Assembly (NCBI RefSeq): GCF_015207735.1
Contig: NZ_JADEWG010000057.1
Location: forward strand, 1 to 37,747
Source of the DNA: [Phormidium] sp. LEGE 05292
Lineage (GTDB): Bacteria > Cyanobacteriota > Cyanobacteriia > Cyanobacteriales > Aerosakkonemataceae
Length of the DNA stretch: 37,747 nucleotides
Reading direction: 5' to 3'
In this document: positions 26,252 to 34,763 of the stretch, one piece after another
How the letters are laid out: every line of letters starts with the position of its first letter
How positions within the stretch are numbered: the stretch's first letter is position 1
Notes under the pieces: model-generated
The model's database searches: none
What the model was told of the DNA's origin: nothing
The model's input: only the letters and a program-made list of their open reading frames with translations
Program-made: the position numbers and the translations under genes

Positions 26252-27505
26252 TCAAATGCACCAATTACACTGCTCAAATCGCCATTTTAAAGCTTCTTTT
26301 TTAGGCCAATAAAGTTGATCTTTGGGAAGTTGCAGAAGTTTCCCATGAAGTTGTCTGTAGCTGCTTTCACGTAATCTTGGGTCAAGAATGACTTCCAATT
26401 TTTCTGGGTCAATGGTGATTAAGTTTAGGTCAAAAAGTGTATGTAAATCTGCTCGAAGTAACAAGCCGTTGGAAGGATGATTATTTTCAGTTGCAATGTA
26501 AGGAATGATATGAGCAGCTTCTAAAGCTTCTTGGACATCAAATTCGGTAATGGCGCAGCGATAGTTATATGCTTCGAGTAAAATTTTGCGAAATTCATAT
26601 TGTCCTTGCCGTCGAGCAATGGATATTATGTTTCTCTCGTTGGCTTCTTCAGAAGTTTTTGGAGTGAAGAATTCTTCAGTATCTAATAGTTTTTGTGCAG
26701 CAGCAATTTCTTGATCTTGCTTTAAAGCTAACTGGGCAATTTTAAGATAATCGGAAGCTTTTCTATTATCAGGATCTATCTGAATAGCTTGATTGTAGTT
26801 CTCAATTGCTCCCATATAGTCCTGTTTATCAGCTTTTTTTCGACCTTCTTCTACAATTTCATCTGAAATTTTTCTAACCTGGGTTAAAAGATTGTTGTAT
26901 TTTCCTTCATTTCCATAATGAAGAAACCTTTCTGCTGATTTTTTCAAATCTAAACTTGCATTCAGTTCATCACCCCAGCTAAGGTAAGCTAAACCGCGTT
27001 TTTCATAATTAATACTTAAGTGATAACTATCATTAATTGCTTGAGTGTAATCTTGAATTGCTTTTTCGTATTCTCCAAGTTGCAGATAAACATCACCTCG
27101 CTGTGAGTATGCAAAAGATAGTTCTTGCAATTCAATAGCTCGACTGTAGTCTTCAACTGCTTCTTGGTAAAGCTTTGCGATTCTTTTTTTGTTGGCAATC
27201 CCATAATAGTAAAAAGCATCTATAGGCGGTGGAGCATTCATCTTGTCACGGAAACTTTGTGCAGCAGAAAAGACTGGAACTTTAGTTGCTGCAATTTCAA
27301 TTTTACTGCCAGTTTGAGGATTGCGAGCCTCACGCGCCATACGTTGACGCGGCTCAAATGAACCGAAATTGTTAACTGTTACTTTATCTCCTTGAGCAAC
27401 AGCTTTTATGATAGTATCTAATGCAGCTGCTAATATAGCGTCTGCTTGCCTTTTAGTGACGGGATATTTCTCGCAGATAATGTCAATTAATTCAGCTTTA
27501 TTCAT
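26252..27505 (-). CDS. HU domain-TPR-HNH nuclease fusion protein
   Basis: 417 residues, ATG start. Residues 1-92 are a complete HU/IHF-type domain (MNKAELIDIICEK, GSFEPRQRMAREARNPQTG at 48-66, including the DNA-inserting RNPxTG arm). Residues about 95-195 and 218-258 are TPR-like repeats (EAVEDYSRAIELQ, YLQLGEYEKAIQDYTQAI, GAIENYNQAIQIDPDN). Residues 300-385 are an HNH domain of the HNH_2 type: Cys317, His332 in EAAHIIPY, Asn346 in SNGLLLRADLH, His355; DLHTLFD and LITIDP follow. All nuclease residues look intact. I know HNH_2 domains in putative restriction or defence nucleases and HU as a stand-alone chromosomal protein, but not this three-part fusion. A DNA-targeted nuclease regulated by TPR contacts is an inference. 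No partner gene is obvious: the neighbours are on the same strand but more than 100 bases away. Confidence 0.85.
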   Translation of the reverse strand: MNKAELIDIICEKYPVTKRQADAILAAALDTIIKAVAQGDKVTVNNFGSFEPRQRMAREARNPQTGSKIEIAATKVPVFSAAQSFRDKMNAPPPIDAFYYYGIANKKRIAKLYQEAVEDYSRAIELQELSFAYSQRGDVYLQLGEYEKAIQDYTQAINDSYHLSINYEKRGLAYLSWGDELNASLDLKKSAERFLHYGNEGKYNNLLTQVRKISDEIVEEGRKKADKQDYMGAIENYNQAIQIDPDNRKASDYLKIAQLALKQDQEIAAAQKLLDTEEFFTPKTSEEANERNIISIARRQGQYEFRKILLEAYNYRCAITEFDVQEALEAAHIIPYIATENNHPSNGLLLRADLHTLFDLNLITIDPEKLEVILDPRLRESSYRQLHGKLLQLPKDQLYWPKKEALKWRFEQCNWCI

Positions 27506-27685
27506 TTTGATATTCTCAATTTTTTAGTTAATGTATCTAAAAATACAAGTGTAGTTATCATTGGATAAATAATACTTTCAATTGATATTTTAGTATTTAA
27601 TCAATAAAAATAAATCCGAAAAACAACGTAAGCGTTTGTACTGAATTTAAAATTATACAACCCGTCTGCTATATAGACAAATATA

Positions 27686-29044
27686 CTAAGATTTAGCTGC
27701 GATCGCTCTTCGACTACAAACAACTCCCCAAATTCCAGCTAACAACAACCAACCCAAAGCATTAACTCGCAAATCAAACATTGTCACATCAGCTGTATTA
27801 AACAAAATACAACCGAAAAATGCTACTAAATGACTGAAAAATATAAATTTATCTGCTGAACTATCTGACCAATCTCTGATTAACAAAAACCCTTTAACAA
27901 TTATCCAACCGACTAAACCACAGAGGAAAATTGTGGCGGGAATGCCGATTTCTGCGGTTAACATTAAAAATAAGTTATGGGGATGTCCTAACCAAATTGG
28001 CATTTGGTAGCTGGAATACTTGGTAATATAAAGAGGTGAAAAGTTGCGTAATCCCCAACCTGTTAGGGGGCGTTGTTGAGTGAGTGACCAAGCAAAATTC
28101 CATTGGGTTGAACGTAACATGGGAATTGGTCGATCGCGAAACATTTCATCAGACAGTCGCCCCCAAATGAAATAAGGAACAATTTTTCTAAAATGTTCTC
28201 GAATTGGTGAGGGTGCAAAGGCTGATAATAGGACGATTCCTGAAATTCCGCCAACTATAAATATTAGCCAACGCCAACCTAAATATACAGCAAAGGTTAA
28301 GGCAGAAAAAACTGCGATCGCCCAACCATTGCGTGAATTTGTTAATAGTAAAGCTAGGGAATTTCCTAATAATGCTACTATTAGGAATTGGGACTGGGGA
28401 TTGGTGATGACAGGCAAGATGCCTGTCCTACGGGAATGGGGATGGGTTTTTTGTTGAAGATTTTCGATTAATAGACCTAAGTTTAAAATAAAAACTATTG
28501 TTAGATAGGCGGCGAGAATGTTGGCGTACATAAAGTTAGCGGACATTCTGCCTGGGGGGTTTCCGGTGGGTGCGATCGCTAAACCCAAAAAACTTTGCAA
28601 TGCCCCATCTGTTCCCCAACCTAATAATAATTGAATTAAACCAAAAATTACTATTGGGACAGAACTAACTACTAAAATCCAACTAATCCGTCTTAGTTGG
28701 GCGGGAGTTTGAATTAACCCACTAATGCCAGTAAAAAAGATGAATTGGGGAATTAAATTGCCTAAACCTAAATAAGCTTCTGTTGGGTAATAGCCAAAAC
28801 TCGATACTATAACTAACAAAACTGTGAGAATTGCAAAACCCCAAGTTAAAGGTTGGCTAATAATTTGGCGATATTTTTTCCACCAAGTTGCTAAAGCTGA
28901 TAAAGACAGTAACACCACGCCCACTGCTGGAATTACTGGAAAAGTAAGTAAACCCAGCTGAAACATATTACCCAAAAATTGCCATTTGCGATCGGGATGA
29001 AAGTGAGAGGTTTTAATTTTCCAATTTAAAAATTTTTCCTTCAT
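27686..29044 (-). CDS. O-antigen ligase family (Wzy_C) membrane protein
   Basis: 452 residues with about ten membrane helices. The Wzy_C signatures are present: LLTNSRNGWAIA (233-244), RPLTGWGLRNFSP (325-337) and HPHNLFLMLTAEIGIP (354-369). The family ligates or polymerises lipid-linked glycans on the periplasmic side; cyanobacterial members often join polysaccharides or glycosylate proteins. The related bicarbonate-associated IctB is a more distant relative. A loop at about 201-220 (HSRRTGILPVITNPQSQF) is derived from dispersed repeat DNA. Its ATG follows GAAGGATGAAAG and lies 18 bases after the YaaW-like gene's stop, so the two are almost surely one operon. Confidence 0.88.
   Translation of the reverse strand: MKEKFLNWKIKTSHFHPDRKWQFLGNMFQLGLLTFPVIPAVGVVLLSLSALATWWKKYRQIISQPLTWGFAILTVLLVIVSSFGYYPTEAYLGLGNLIPQFIFFTGISGLIQTPAQLRRISWILVVSSVPIVIFGLIQLLLGWGTDGALQSFLGLAIAPTGNPPGRMSANFMYANILAAYLTIVFILNLGLLIENLQQKTHPHSRRTGILPVITNPQSQFLIVALLGNSLALLLTNSRNGWAIAVFSALTFAVYLGWRWLIFIVGGISGIVLLSAFAPSPIREHFRKIVPYFIWGRLSDEMFRDRPIPMLRSTQWNFAWSLTQQRPLTGWGLRNFSPLYITKYSSYQMPIWLGHPHNLFLMLTAEIGIPATIFLCGLVGWIIVKGFLLIRDWSDSSADKFIFFSHLVAFFGCILFNTADVTMFDLRVNALGWLLLAGIWGVVCSRRAIAAKS
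28385..28438. repeat. Dispersed palindromic repeat in a coding loop
   Basis: GACAGGCA-AGA-TGCCTGTC forms an 8-bp stem at 28409-28427, flanked by CTACGGGAATGGGGATGG and by GGGACTGGGGATTGG-type repeat. The encoded RRTGILPVI is a familiar translation of a widespread palindromic repeat. It lies in frame in the O-antigen ligase gene. Confidence 0.7.
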
Positions 29045-29062
29045 CTTTCATCCTTCATTTGG

Positions 29063-29905
29063 TTAAGCTAATTCCCAACATTCTCCACGAGTTAAACGAA
29101 TTTGGGCTAAGGCAAAAATGGTGGGAATAATTCGCGCATAATTGGTAGCAATTGCCCGCCAACCAACATCTGCAACAAACCAAGCCCACATTGCGGGGCC
29201 TAAGAATGAAAATATACCACGTACTGCTGAATAACGAGCAGCTGTCATTGCCATTCCTTTTTCCGCTGCTTGCAAAGCCATATAACCTTGGAATTTTGTG
29301 GCTACTGCTACGCCGCCTTGAACAATAGCTTCTTTCGCCATTTGATAAGTAGCAAAATGAATCGCAAACTGACGGGCAATTTGTTGCAAAAGCATTGGTT
29401 GAAGAATGGAATTTACCGCTAAAGCACTACCACCTTTAACCAGCCAGCCAAAAGGATCTTTTTGTACTGAAAGGGGTAATGGTTCAGAGAGTTTAGATTC
29501 AGATAATCCAATTTGGACTCTCTTTGTAATCTCGTTTTGATCGCCAGTAGGTAATTCTTTCCAAGCCCGTTTTAGCAGATTGAGAAAAATTTCTGCTTCT
29601 ATGTCTGTGGTAGAAAGTTTATGGGAATAACGGATTTTGAGATAGCGACAAACTTGAATTAAAGCTTGGCGGTAGGTTACTTGCTGGGTACGTCCCCGCA
29701 ATACTGTTATGCCATCTGCTGCTAAAAAGCGAAATCTATTTTCGATCATTTCCAGCCAAGCTTCACGGTCTTGGCTTTGTACTTCTATTGGGTCAGGCGT
29801 GTGAATATAATCTATAGGATTAAATCTGCGGCAGAACAGAATTGCGGTAAGTTGTTGCAATTCTTCTTCTGTTGCTAATTCCAGCGCCGATCTCAACTCA
29901 TCCAA
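29063..29905 (-). CDS. YaaW-like family protein
   Basis: 280 residues. It resembles E. coli YaaW along its length: N-terminal ELATEEELQQLTAILFCRR, the middle YSHKLSTTDIEAEIFLNLLKRAWKELPTGDQNEITKRV, and the C-terminal ATNYARIIPTIFALAQIRLTR. A hydrophobic C-terminal half (about 200-265) could insert into or sit on membranes. The function of this family is not established. The TTG start at 29905 is strongly supported by CCCTCCC on the plus strand (GGGAGGG Shine-Dalgarno, 7 bases away). It is the first gene of an operon with the O-antigen ligase gene, and divergent from the flavoprotein gene. Confidence 0.8.
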   Translation of the reverse strand: MDELRSALELATEEELQQLTAILFCRRFNPIDYIHTPDPIEVQSQDREAWLEMIENRFRFLAADGITVLRGRTQQVTYRQALIQVCRYLKIRYSHKLSTTDIEAEIFLNLLKRAWKELPTGDQNEITKRVQIGLSESKLSEPLPLSVQKDPFGWLVKGGSALAVNSILQPMLLQQIARQFAIHFATYQMAKEAIVQGGVAVATKFQGYMALQAAEKGMAMTAARYSAVRGIFSFLGPAMWAWFVADVGWRAIATNYARIIPTIFALAQIRLTRGECWELA

Positions 29906-29912
29906 AATCGAA

Positions 29913-29919
29913 CCCTCCC
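29913..29919 (-). promoter_or_regulatory. Strong ribosome-binding site for the TTG start of the YaaW-like gene
   Basis: GGGAGGG on the minus strand, 7 bases before TTG at 29905. The nearby ATG in another frame closes at once, so this site decides the unusual start. Confidence 0.65.
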
Positions 29920-29985
29920 AGACTAGAGATTCGTTGCTGTACCTTATTCTACTTCTATCCTTTTGAATGCGGAGTTCACTAAGTC

Positions 29986-31029
29986 ATGTTTGATGTGGCA
30001 ATTATTGGTGCTGGTGTGGCTGGCTTGACTGTGGCGCAACAATTGCGTCAGGCTGGCTATGGGGTGGTAGTGGTGGAAAAGTCGCGTGGTGTGGGGGGAA
30101 GGGTGGCGACACGCCGTTTACATAATATTTGTGCCGATCACGGTTTGCGCTATTTGGAAGGGAAAGGTGAATTGTTGCAGCGTTTGGTAAAGATTTTATG
30201 CGATCGCCAAATCCTCAAACTATGGACGGATACAATTTACCAATTTTCACCTGACTCTCAACTTTCAACTACTTGTTACGTTGCGCCAGAAGGAATGAGT
30301 GCGGTTGCTAAGTTTTTGGCTAAGGGTTTGGAAATTTGGTTAAATCATCGGGTTGAGTCAATTATTTTAAATAATCAGGATAGTTGGCAATTAAATTTTG
30401 CTGCTATTAATGATGAGTTGCCGAAAAGTTTAACGGCGAAAGCGGTGGTGATGGCAATTCCTGCACCCCAAGCTTTGGTTTTATTAGAACCTTTGGTTTC
30501 TGAAGAGGTTTTAGCTAGGTTCCGGGCGATCGAATTCGATCCTTGTATTACTGTTATGGCAGGTTATTCAAATTCCCTTCAAGTCGATCGACCTGAGAAA
30601 GCAATTCTTTTTTCCCAAAATGATGATTTAGCTTGGATAGGTTTAGATAGTAGTAAACGTTTCAATCCAGAAGCATCTGTTTTTGTCATTCAAAGTAGCG
30701 CCAAATTTGCTCAACTTTATTTAGATACGGAAGATTTACAACCCGCAGCTAGAGAATTATTAGCGAGTGCAGCTAAACATTTTATTCCTTGGTTAGATAC
30801 TCCTACATTCTTTCAAGTTCATCGCTGGCGTTATGCTTTTCCTATTCGTCCTTTGTCGGAAATGTTTTTAGATGTTCAAACAAGCTTACCTTTAATTTGT
30901 TGTGGTGATTGGTGTGGTGGAAATTTGGTAGAAAGTGCTTTGCAATCTGGCTTATCTACAGCCCAAAGAATCAATTCTCAATTGCAAAATCTCTCTTTGC
31001 CAGGAGATAACTTTTTTGATTCTCTTTAA
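29986..31029 (+). CDS. Renalase-like NAD(P)/FAD-dependent oxidoreductase
   Basis: 347 residues. The N-terminal Rossmann motif DVAIIGAGVAGLTVAQQL is followed by VVEKSRGVGGRVATRR, the GG-R signature of amine-oxidase-type flavoproteins. A C-terminal FAD contact, CCGDWCGGNLVESALQSGLSTAQ, matches the renalase-like group (GDxxxxxxVExAxxSG). Such bacterial enzymes oxidise dihydronicotinamide isomers or unknown amines; the substrate here is not known. No signal peptide. The stop codon lies at the edge of the MITE-like inverted repeat (31028-31148). Confidence 0.88.
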   Translation: MFDVAIIGAGVAGLTVAQQLRQAGYGVVVVEKSRGVGGRVATRRLHNICADHGLRYLEGKGELLQRLVKILCDRQILKLWTDTIYQFSPDSQLSTTCYVAPEGMSAVAKFLAKGLEIWLNHRVESIILNNQDSWQLNFAAINDELPKSLTAKAVVMAIPAPQALVLLEPLVSEEVLARFRAIEFDPCITVMAGYSNSLQVDRPEKAILFSQNDDLAWIGLDSSKRFNPEASVFVIQSSAKFAQLYLDTEDLQPAARELLASAAKHFIPWLDTPTFFQVHRWRYAFPIRPLSEMFLDVQTSLPLICCGDWCGGNLVESALQSGLSTAQRINSQLQNLSLPGDNFFDSL

Positions 31030-31148
31030 ATCCGGGTTAATTACCTCTTTTTTAAACTCCAAAGACGCGGTAGCACAATTATTCGCAATAGCGAATTAGA
31101 ACACCAATAAAAGACGAAGAAGACAAAGGGGGTAGATAACCCGGATTT
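31028..31148. mobile_element. 121-bp MITE-like element with 18-bp inverted ends
   Basis: Ends AAATCCGGGTTA (31028-31039) and TAACCCGGATTT (31137-31148) are exact inverted copies; over 18 bases there are only a few mismatches. The element lies between two convergent genes, carries no open frame, and has a small inner hairpin (TTCGC-AATA-GCGAA). No target-site duplication is obvious. It could be a non-autonomous transposon or just a long-range terminator-type inverted repeat. Confidence 0.45.
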
Positions 31149-31156
31149 GCTATTAA

Positions 31157-31708
31157 CTAATTAACACTTTGTTGTTTACGACGACCGAAATAAGCACCTG
31201 CTGCACCCACTAGTGCTAGACCAACTATTGTGTTTGGTTCGGGAACAGCCTTAGAACCTTCAAATGTAACGGCAGCATTCACTGGAATGTTACCAAAAAA
31301 GGTGGCGCTGAAAAGAGCCGTTGCACCAGCACTAAATGAACCATCACTTAAGGTAAGAACTTTGCCATCGCTTGAAACTTCTGCCTTTTTGAAAAAATCA
31401 AACGTAGACAGCGATGACCAAACCGCATCTTGGCCTGGAAGAATAGTGTAGATGAATTTGGTAAAGTTATAAGCTGTGTCATTTGTAGCAAATACTGAAC
31501 TTGTGCCTGGATTATATGTAAGATTTAGCACGTCTCCTGGTTTGCACAGTCCCCCAGTAGCACACTCTCCAATCACAGTACTTCCGGCAGGGGGAATTGC
31601 TAGGTTTGCATTTTGTAAAATCATGGATGCCGCGTTACTCTGTTTACTCGTAAAGAGCAGCATTACCACAGTTGTCCCAGCTAACAGCCCATATCGTATG
31701 AAATTCAT
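31157..31708 (-). CDS. PEP-CTERM sorting-signal protein
   Basis: 183 residues. Signal peptide at 1-27 (RYGLLAGTTVVMLLFTSKQSNAAS) and a C-terminal VPEPNTIVGLALVGAAG + GRRK tail at 155-177: the PEP motif, hydrophobic helix and basic end used by exosortase for sorting. The mature part (about 125 residues) has STFDFFKKAEVSSDGKVLTLSDGS and one disulfide-like pair C49/C55. It is probably a secreted or surface protein. A good AGGAGA Shine-Dalgarno (31715-31720) supports this ATG. No exosortase gene is in the window. Confidence 0.9.
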   Translation of the reverse strand: MNFIRYGLLAGTTVVMLLFTSKQSNAASMILQNANLAIPPAGSTVIGECATGGLCKPGDVLNLTYNPGTSSVFATNDTAYNFTKFIYTILPGQDAVWSSLSTFDFFKKAEVSSDGKVLTLSDGSFSAGATALFSATFFGNIPVNAAVTFEGSKAVPEPNTIVGLALVGAAGAYFGRRKQQSVN

Positions 31709-31714
31709 ACTTAA

Positions 31715-31720
31715 TCTCCT
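31715..31720 (-). promoter_or_regulatory. Ribosome-binding site of the PEP-CTERM gene
   Basis: AGGAGA on the minus strand, 6 bases before the ATG at 31708. Confidence 0.6.
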
Positions 31721-32230
31721 GATATTTCTAAAAAATGAATTAAATCGAAAAACAGCTAGCTGATATTTCTGTTCGCATCCATTTGAATCTCATCAAAAAA
31801 ATGTCATACCCCGATCGGCCTCGTCAATCAGTTTGAGAGAGTCTTCATCAAAAAAATAAAATATTGTCAATAATTTCAGATATTCTTCATGAAAAAAATA
31901 CATTTGAAAATAGAGAGAAATACTGCCGAGAAGCGAGACAACTCAGTAAAAACACTAATGCTCTGAGGCTTTATTTCAGGAATTTTGCCTCCAGTTATAG
32001 CCAAATTCTTTATTAAACTTACTTACAGTTAGCTAACCTGAGTAAGTTATTTGGAAAGTGTCAGGAGTCCATTTTTTCGAGGCTATTTAATTGTTTGTGT
32101 CAAAAATCATCCAAAAGAAAGAGCGATCGATCGGTAGTTTAAGTTTAGATTAAAAAAAACTAAATTACACTTAACTTTCGTAGGAATAGTGCTAACACAC
32201 CTGCGGATAGTTTTATGCCCTTAATTTCTT
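31721..32230. other. Long AT-rich intergenic region between PEP-CTERM and the 246-aa membrane protein
   Basis: About 510 bases with no supportable gene. Three copies of TCAT(C/G)AAAAAAAT lie at 31790-31802, 31845-31857 and 31887-31899, in the upstream region of the PEP-CTERM gene, and a HIP1-like CGATCGATCGG lies at about 32124. A short inverted TTTAG/CTAAA pair surrounds an A-run near 32140-32165. No clear -10/-35 pair can be picked. Confidence 0.6.
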
Positions 32231-32245
32231 AAGGTGGTAAATATT

Positions 32246-32974
32246 GTGGGACTAAAAAATTTTAACTTTTTCAGGAAATTCAACTTCAACAATCAGTCTA
32301 TTAGACTATTTTACTTATTTTTAGTGACCGATCTTGCTTTTATGTTACTTCATTTGATTTATTCCTACACAAATTTAACAAAAAATAATGCTTTTTCCTT
32401 GGAAATGGATCGGGGATTTTCGGAAATATTTCAGTATATCAAAGAGTATTGGATTGCTATGTTATTGGGCATTTTAGCCGTAAAAACTGGGTTATTTTTA
32501 TATGGAACTTGGTCATTATTATTCTTTTATCTTTTGCTTGATGATGCAGTTGAAATTCATGAGAGATTAGGTCATATCATCACTAATCAATTTGCTATTC
32601 CTGGGTTGTTCAATTTGCGGGGACAAGATTTCGGAGAACTTGTGGTAATTGGTATAGTGGTTCTAGTTTTCTTAGGATTAATTACTGTTACTTATCAATT
32701 TAGCGATCGCACTTCTCGGAGAATATCAAAACATTTAATTATGATGATGTTTGCTCTTGCTTTCTGCGGAATCATACTAGATTTAGTTCACACAATAGCT
32801 ACTTCTCCTGTGTTAAATCCTATATTAATCCTATTAGAAGATGGCGGTGAACTGGTGATTATGAGTTTCATTGCTTGTTATGTATTTTCACTGTTTGAGG
32901 TTTTACAATCAGAAGCAAATAAATGCAAAAGTGTGGCTCAAAAATACCCATTGGAAGTTTTGGAAAGAAAATGA
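32246..32974 (+). CDS. Hypothetical membrane protein
   Basis: About 242 residues from a GTG at 32246, chosen because AAGGTGG (32231-32237) lies 8 bases upstream; a GTG at 32234 is the other candidate. Five hydrophobic segments are visible: LFYLFLVTDLAFMLLHLI, WIAMLLGILAVKTGLFLYGTWSLLFFYLLL, LVVIGIVVLVFLGLITV, LIMMMFALAFCGIILDLV and LVIMSFIACYVFSLF. Charged motifs DDAVEIHERLGH and NLRGQDFGEL lie between helices. I do not recognise the family. The stop lies 17 bases from the stop of the convergent ABC transporter gene. Confidence 0.65.
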   Translation: MGLKNFNFFRKFNFNNQSIRLFYLFLVTDLAFMLLHLIYSYTNLTKNNAFSLEMDRGFSEIFQYIKEYWIAMLLGILAVKTGLFLYGTWSLLFFYLLLDDAVEIHERLGHIITNQFAIPGLFNLRGQDFGELVVIGIVVLVFLGLITVTYQFSDRTSRRISKHLIMMMFALAFCGIILDLVHTIATSPVLNPILILLEDGGELVIMSFIACYVFSLFEVLQSEANKCKSVAQKYPLEVLERK

Positions 32975-32991
32975 TAGCTATCGGCAAGAAA

Positions 32992-34740
32992 TTACTTGAG
33001 TAATTCTTCTAATTTTTGCTGATTCCAAAGTGATTGATATAATCCTGGTTGTTCTACTAATTCGGTGTGAGTTCCTACTTGGACAATTTCTCCTTTATCC
33101 ATGACAAAAATTCGATCGCAACTCGCCGCCGCAGACATTTGATGAGAGATAAAAATTACGGTTTTACGTTCAGTTCCTAAAGATAAATTTTCCAAAATTG
33201 CTGTTGCTGTTTGGTTATCTACGCTTGCTAAAGCATCATCTAATATTAGCACTGGTGCATTCACTAATAATGCTCTGGCTAATGCGGAACGCTGTCTTTG
33301 TCCCCCGGAAAGTGTAATTCCTCTTTCGCCAACTATGGTTTCATAATTGTGAGGGAAAGTAGTAATTTCTTCGTGAATTTGTGCTTGTTTGGCTGCTGTT
33401 TCTACATAAGGCTGTTCAACTACTGGCTCGCCATAACGAATGTTATTTTTAATGGTGGTACTGAAGAGAAAACTTTCTTGAGGAACGTAAGCGATCGCAT
33501 TTCGTAAGTCTTGCAACCGCAAATAAGTAATATCATACCCATCCAAAAATAGACATCCTTTAGGAATATCTAATAAGCGGGGAATCGCATTGGCTAAGGT
33601 TGATTTACCGGAACCTATTGGCCCAACAATAGCTACAGTTTCTCCTGGTTCAATGGTAAAATTGATATTACTTAAAGCGGGGATTTCCACACCAGGATAA
33701 GTGTAGTTAAGATTTTTAGCGACTAATTTTCCCCTAACTTTTTCGCGTGGTAATGGTACAGAACTTACTTGATCTTTGACTTTTGCTTCTACTGTTAGAA
33801 TTGCTTCTATGCGATCGATACTTACTTCTCCTCTTTGATAAGCTATAATCGTAAAACCTAGCAATGTTGTGGGAAAAACTAAGCGTTCCACATAGAGAAT
33901 TAACGCGACAAAATCTCCCACAGTAATTGTACCAGATGCGATCGCGCTTACTCCCACCCACAGTAACACCAACAAACTGATATAAGACATTCCCTCAACT
34001 AAAGGAAATAAAGTAGTTCTCGTTCTAGCTAGTTTTAAATTTGCTGATAATAACTCATTATTTAACTCAGTAAAAGCGCGTTTTTCATTCGCTTCTTGGG
34101 CATAAATTTTAATTAAAGAAATGCCACTCATATCTTCCTGAATTAACTCACTCAGGTTAGATAATTTTTCTTGGACTACCAATTGTTCATTACGCAATTT
34201 ATCACTAAATAATTGTACCATTAGTAACATGAAAGGATAAATTGCGATCGCTGCTAAACTGATCGATGGGCTAATGGTTAACATCACTGGCAAAGTTAAT
34301 CCATAAGCAAAAAAAGTATTTGCCAAACTCAGCACAGCAAAACCCAATAACCGCCTAATATTATCTACATCACTAGTCGCACGGTTAATAATATCCCCTG
34401 CTGTATTCTTGTGAAAATATGATGGTTCTAAAGTTAGTAAATGTTGAAAAATCTTTTGCTTTAAGTCAAACTCTACCTGTCTTCCAATCCCAAAAATTAA
34501 CATTCGGGATACTACACGAATCACCCACATGATAGATGCTAAAACAAAAAGTAGCACCACATATCGCAGAACTTGATTAAAGCTAAAAGTAACATTAAGT
34601 TCATCAATAATTTTCCGAATTAGCAAGGGAATATATACCCCTAAGCTGTTGACAAAAAACAATGCTATGATGCCTAAGCCGAGTTTTCTCCAGTAGGGAC
34701 GGAGATAAGTACCAAGTTTTCTTAATCGAGAATTAGCCAT
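32992..34740 (-). CDS. ABC transporter, fused permease and ATPase (MsbA-type exporter)
   Basis: 582 residues. Six membrane helices in 1-310, then an ATPase domain: Walker A GPIGSGKST at 373-381, Q-loop YVPQESFLFSTT, signature LSGGQRQR at 477-484, Walker B VLILDD at 497-502 and H-loop ISHQMSAAASCDRI. The residue after the Walker B Asp is Asp502 instead of the usual catalytic Glu, which is seen in one half of some heterodimeric exporters. Half-transporters work as dimers, exporting lipids, peptides or drugs; the substrate is unknown. No second ABC gene is adjacent. It is downstream of the YdcF-family gene, with a 91-base gap that holds the inverted 69-bp repeat relative. Confidence 0.93.
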   Translation of the reverse strand: MANSRLRKLGTYLRPYWRKLGLGIIALFFVNSLGVYIPLLIRKIIDELNVTFSFNQVLRYVVLLFVLASIMWVIRVVSRMLIFGIGRQVEFDLKQKIFQHLLTLEPSYFHKNTAGDIINRATSDVDNIRRLLGFAVLSLANTFFAYGLTLPVMLTISPSISLAAIAIYPFMLLMVQLFSDKLRNEQLVVQEKLSNLSELIQEDMSGISLIKIYAQEANEKRAFTELNNELLSANLKLARTRTTLFPLVEGMSYISLLVLLWVGVSAIASGTITVGDFVALILYVERLVFPTTLLGFTIIAYQRGEVSIDRIEAILTVEAKVKDQVSSVPLPREKVRGKLVAKNLNYTYPGVEIPALSNINFTIEPGETVAIVGPIGSGKSTLANAIPRLLDIPKGCLFLDGYDITYLRLQDLRNAIAYVPQESFLFSTTIKNNIRYGEPVVEQPYVETAAKQAQIHEEITTFPHNYETIVGERGITLSGGQRQRSALARALLVNAPVLILDDALASVDNQTATAILENLSLGTERKTVIFISHQMSAAASCDRIFVMDKGEIVQVGTHTELVEQPGLYQSLWNQQKLEELLK

Positions 34741-34763
34741 ATTTATATGTTATATCCATAATT

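Noticed and set aside
27686-29044. Assignment as the bicarbonate-associated IctB
   Set aside because: It shares the Wzy_C superfamily motifs, but the general sequence differs; O-antigen ligase family is the safer name.
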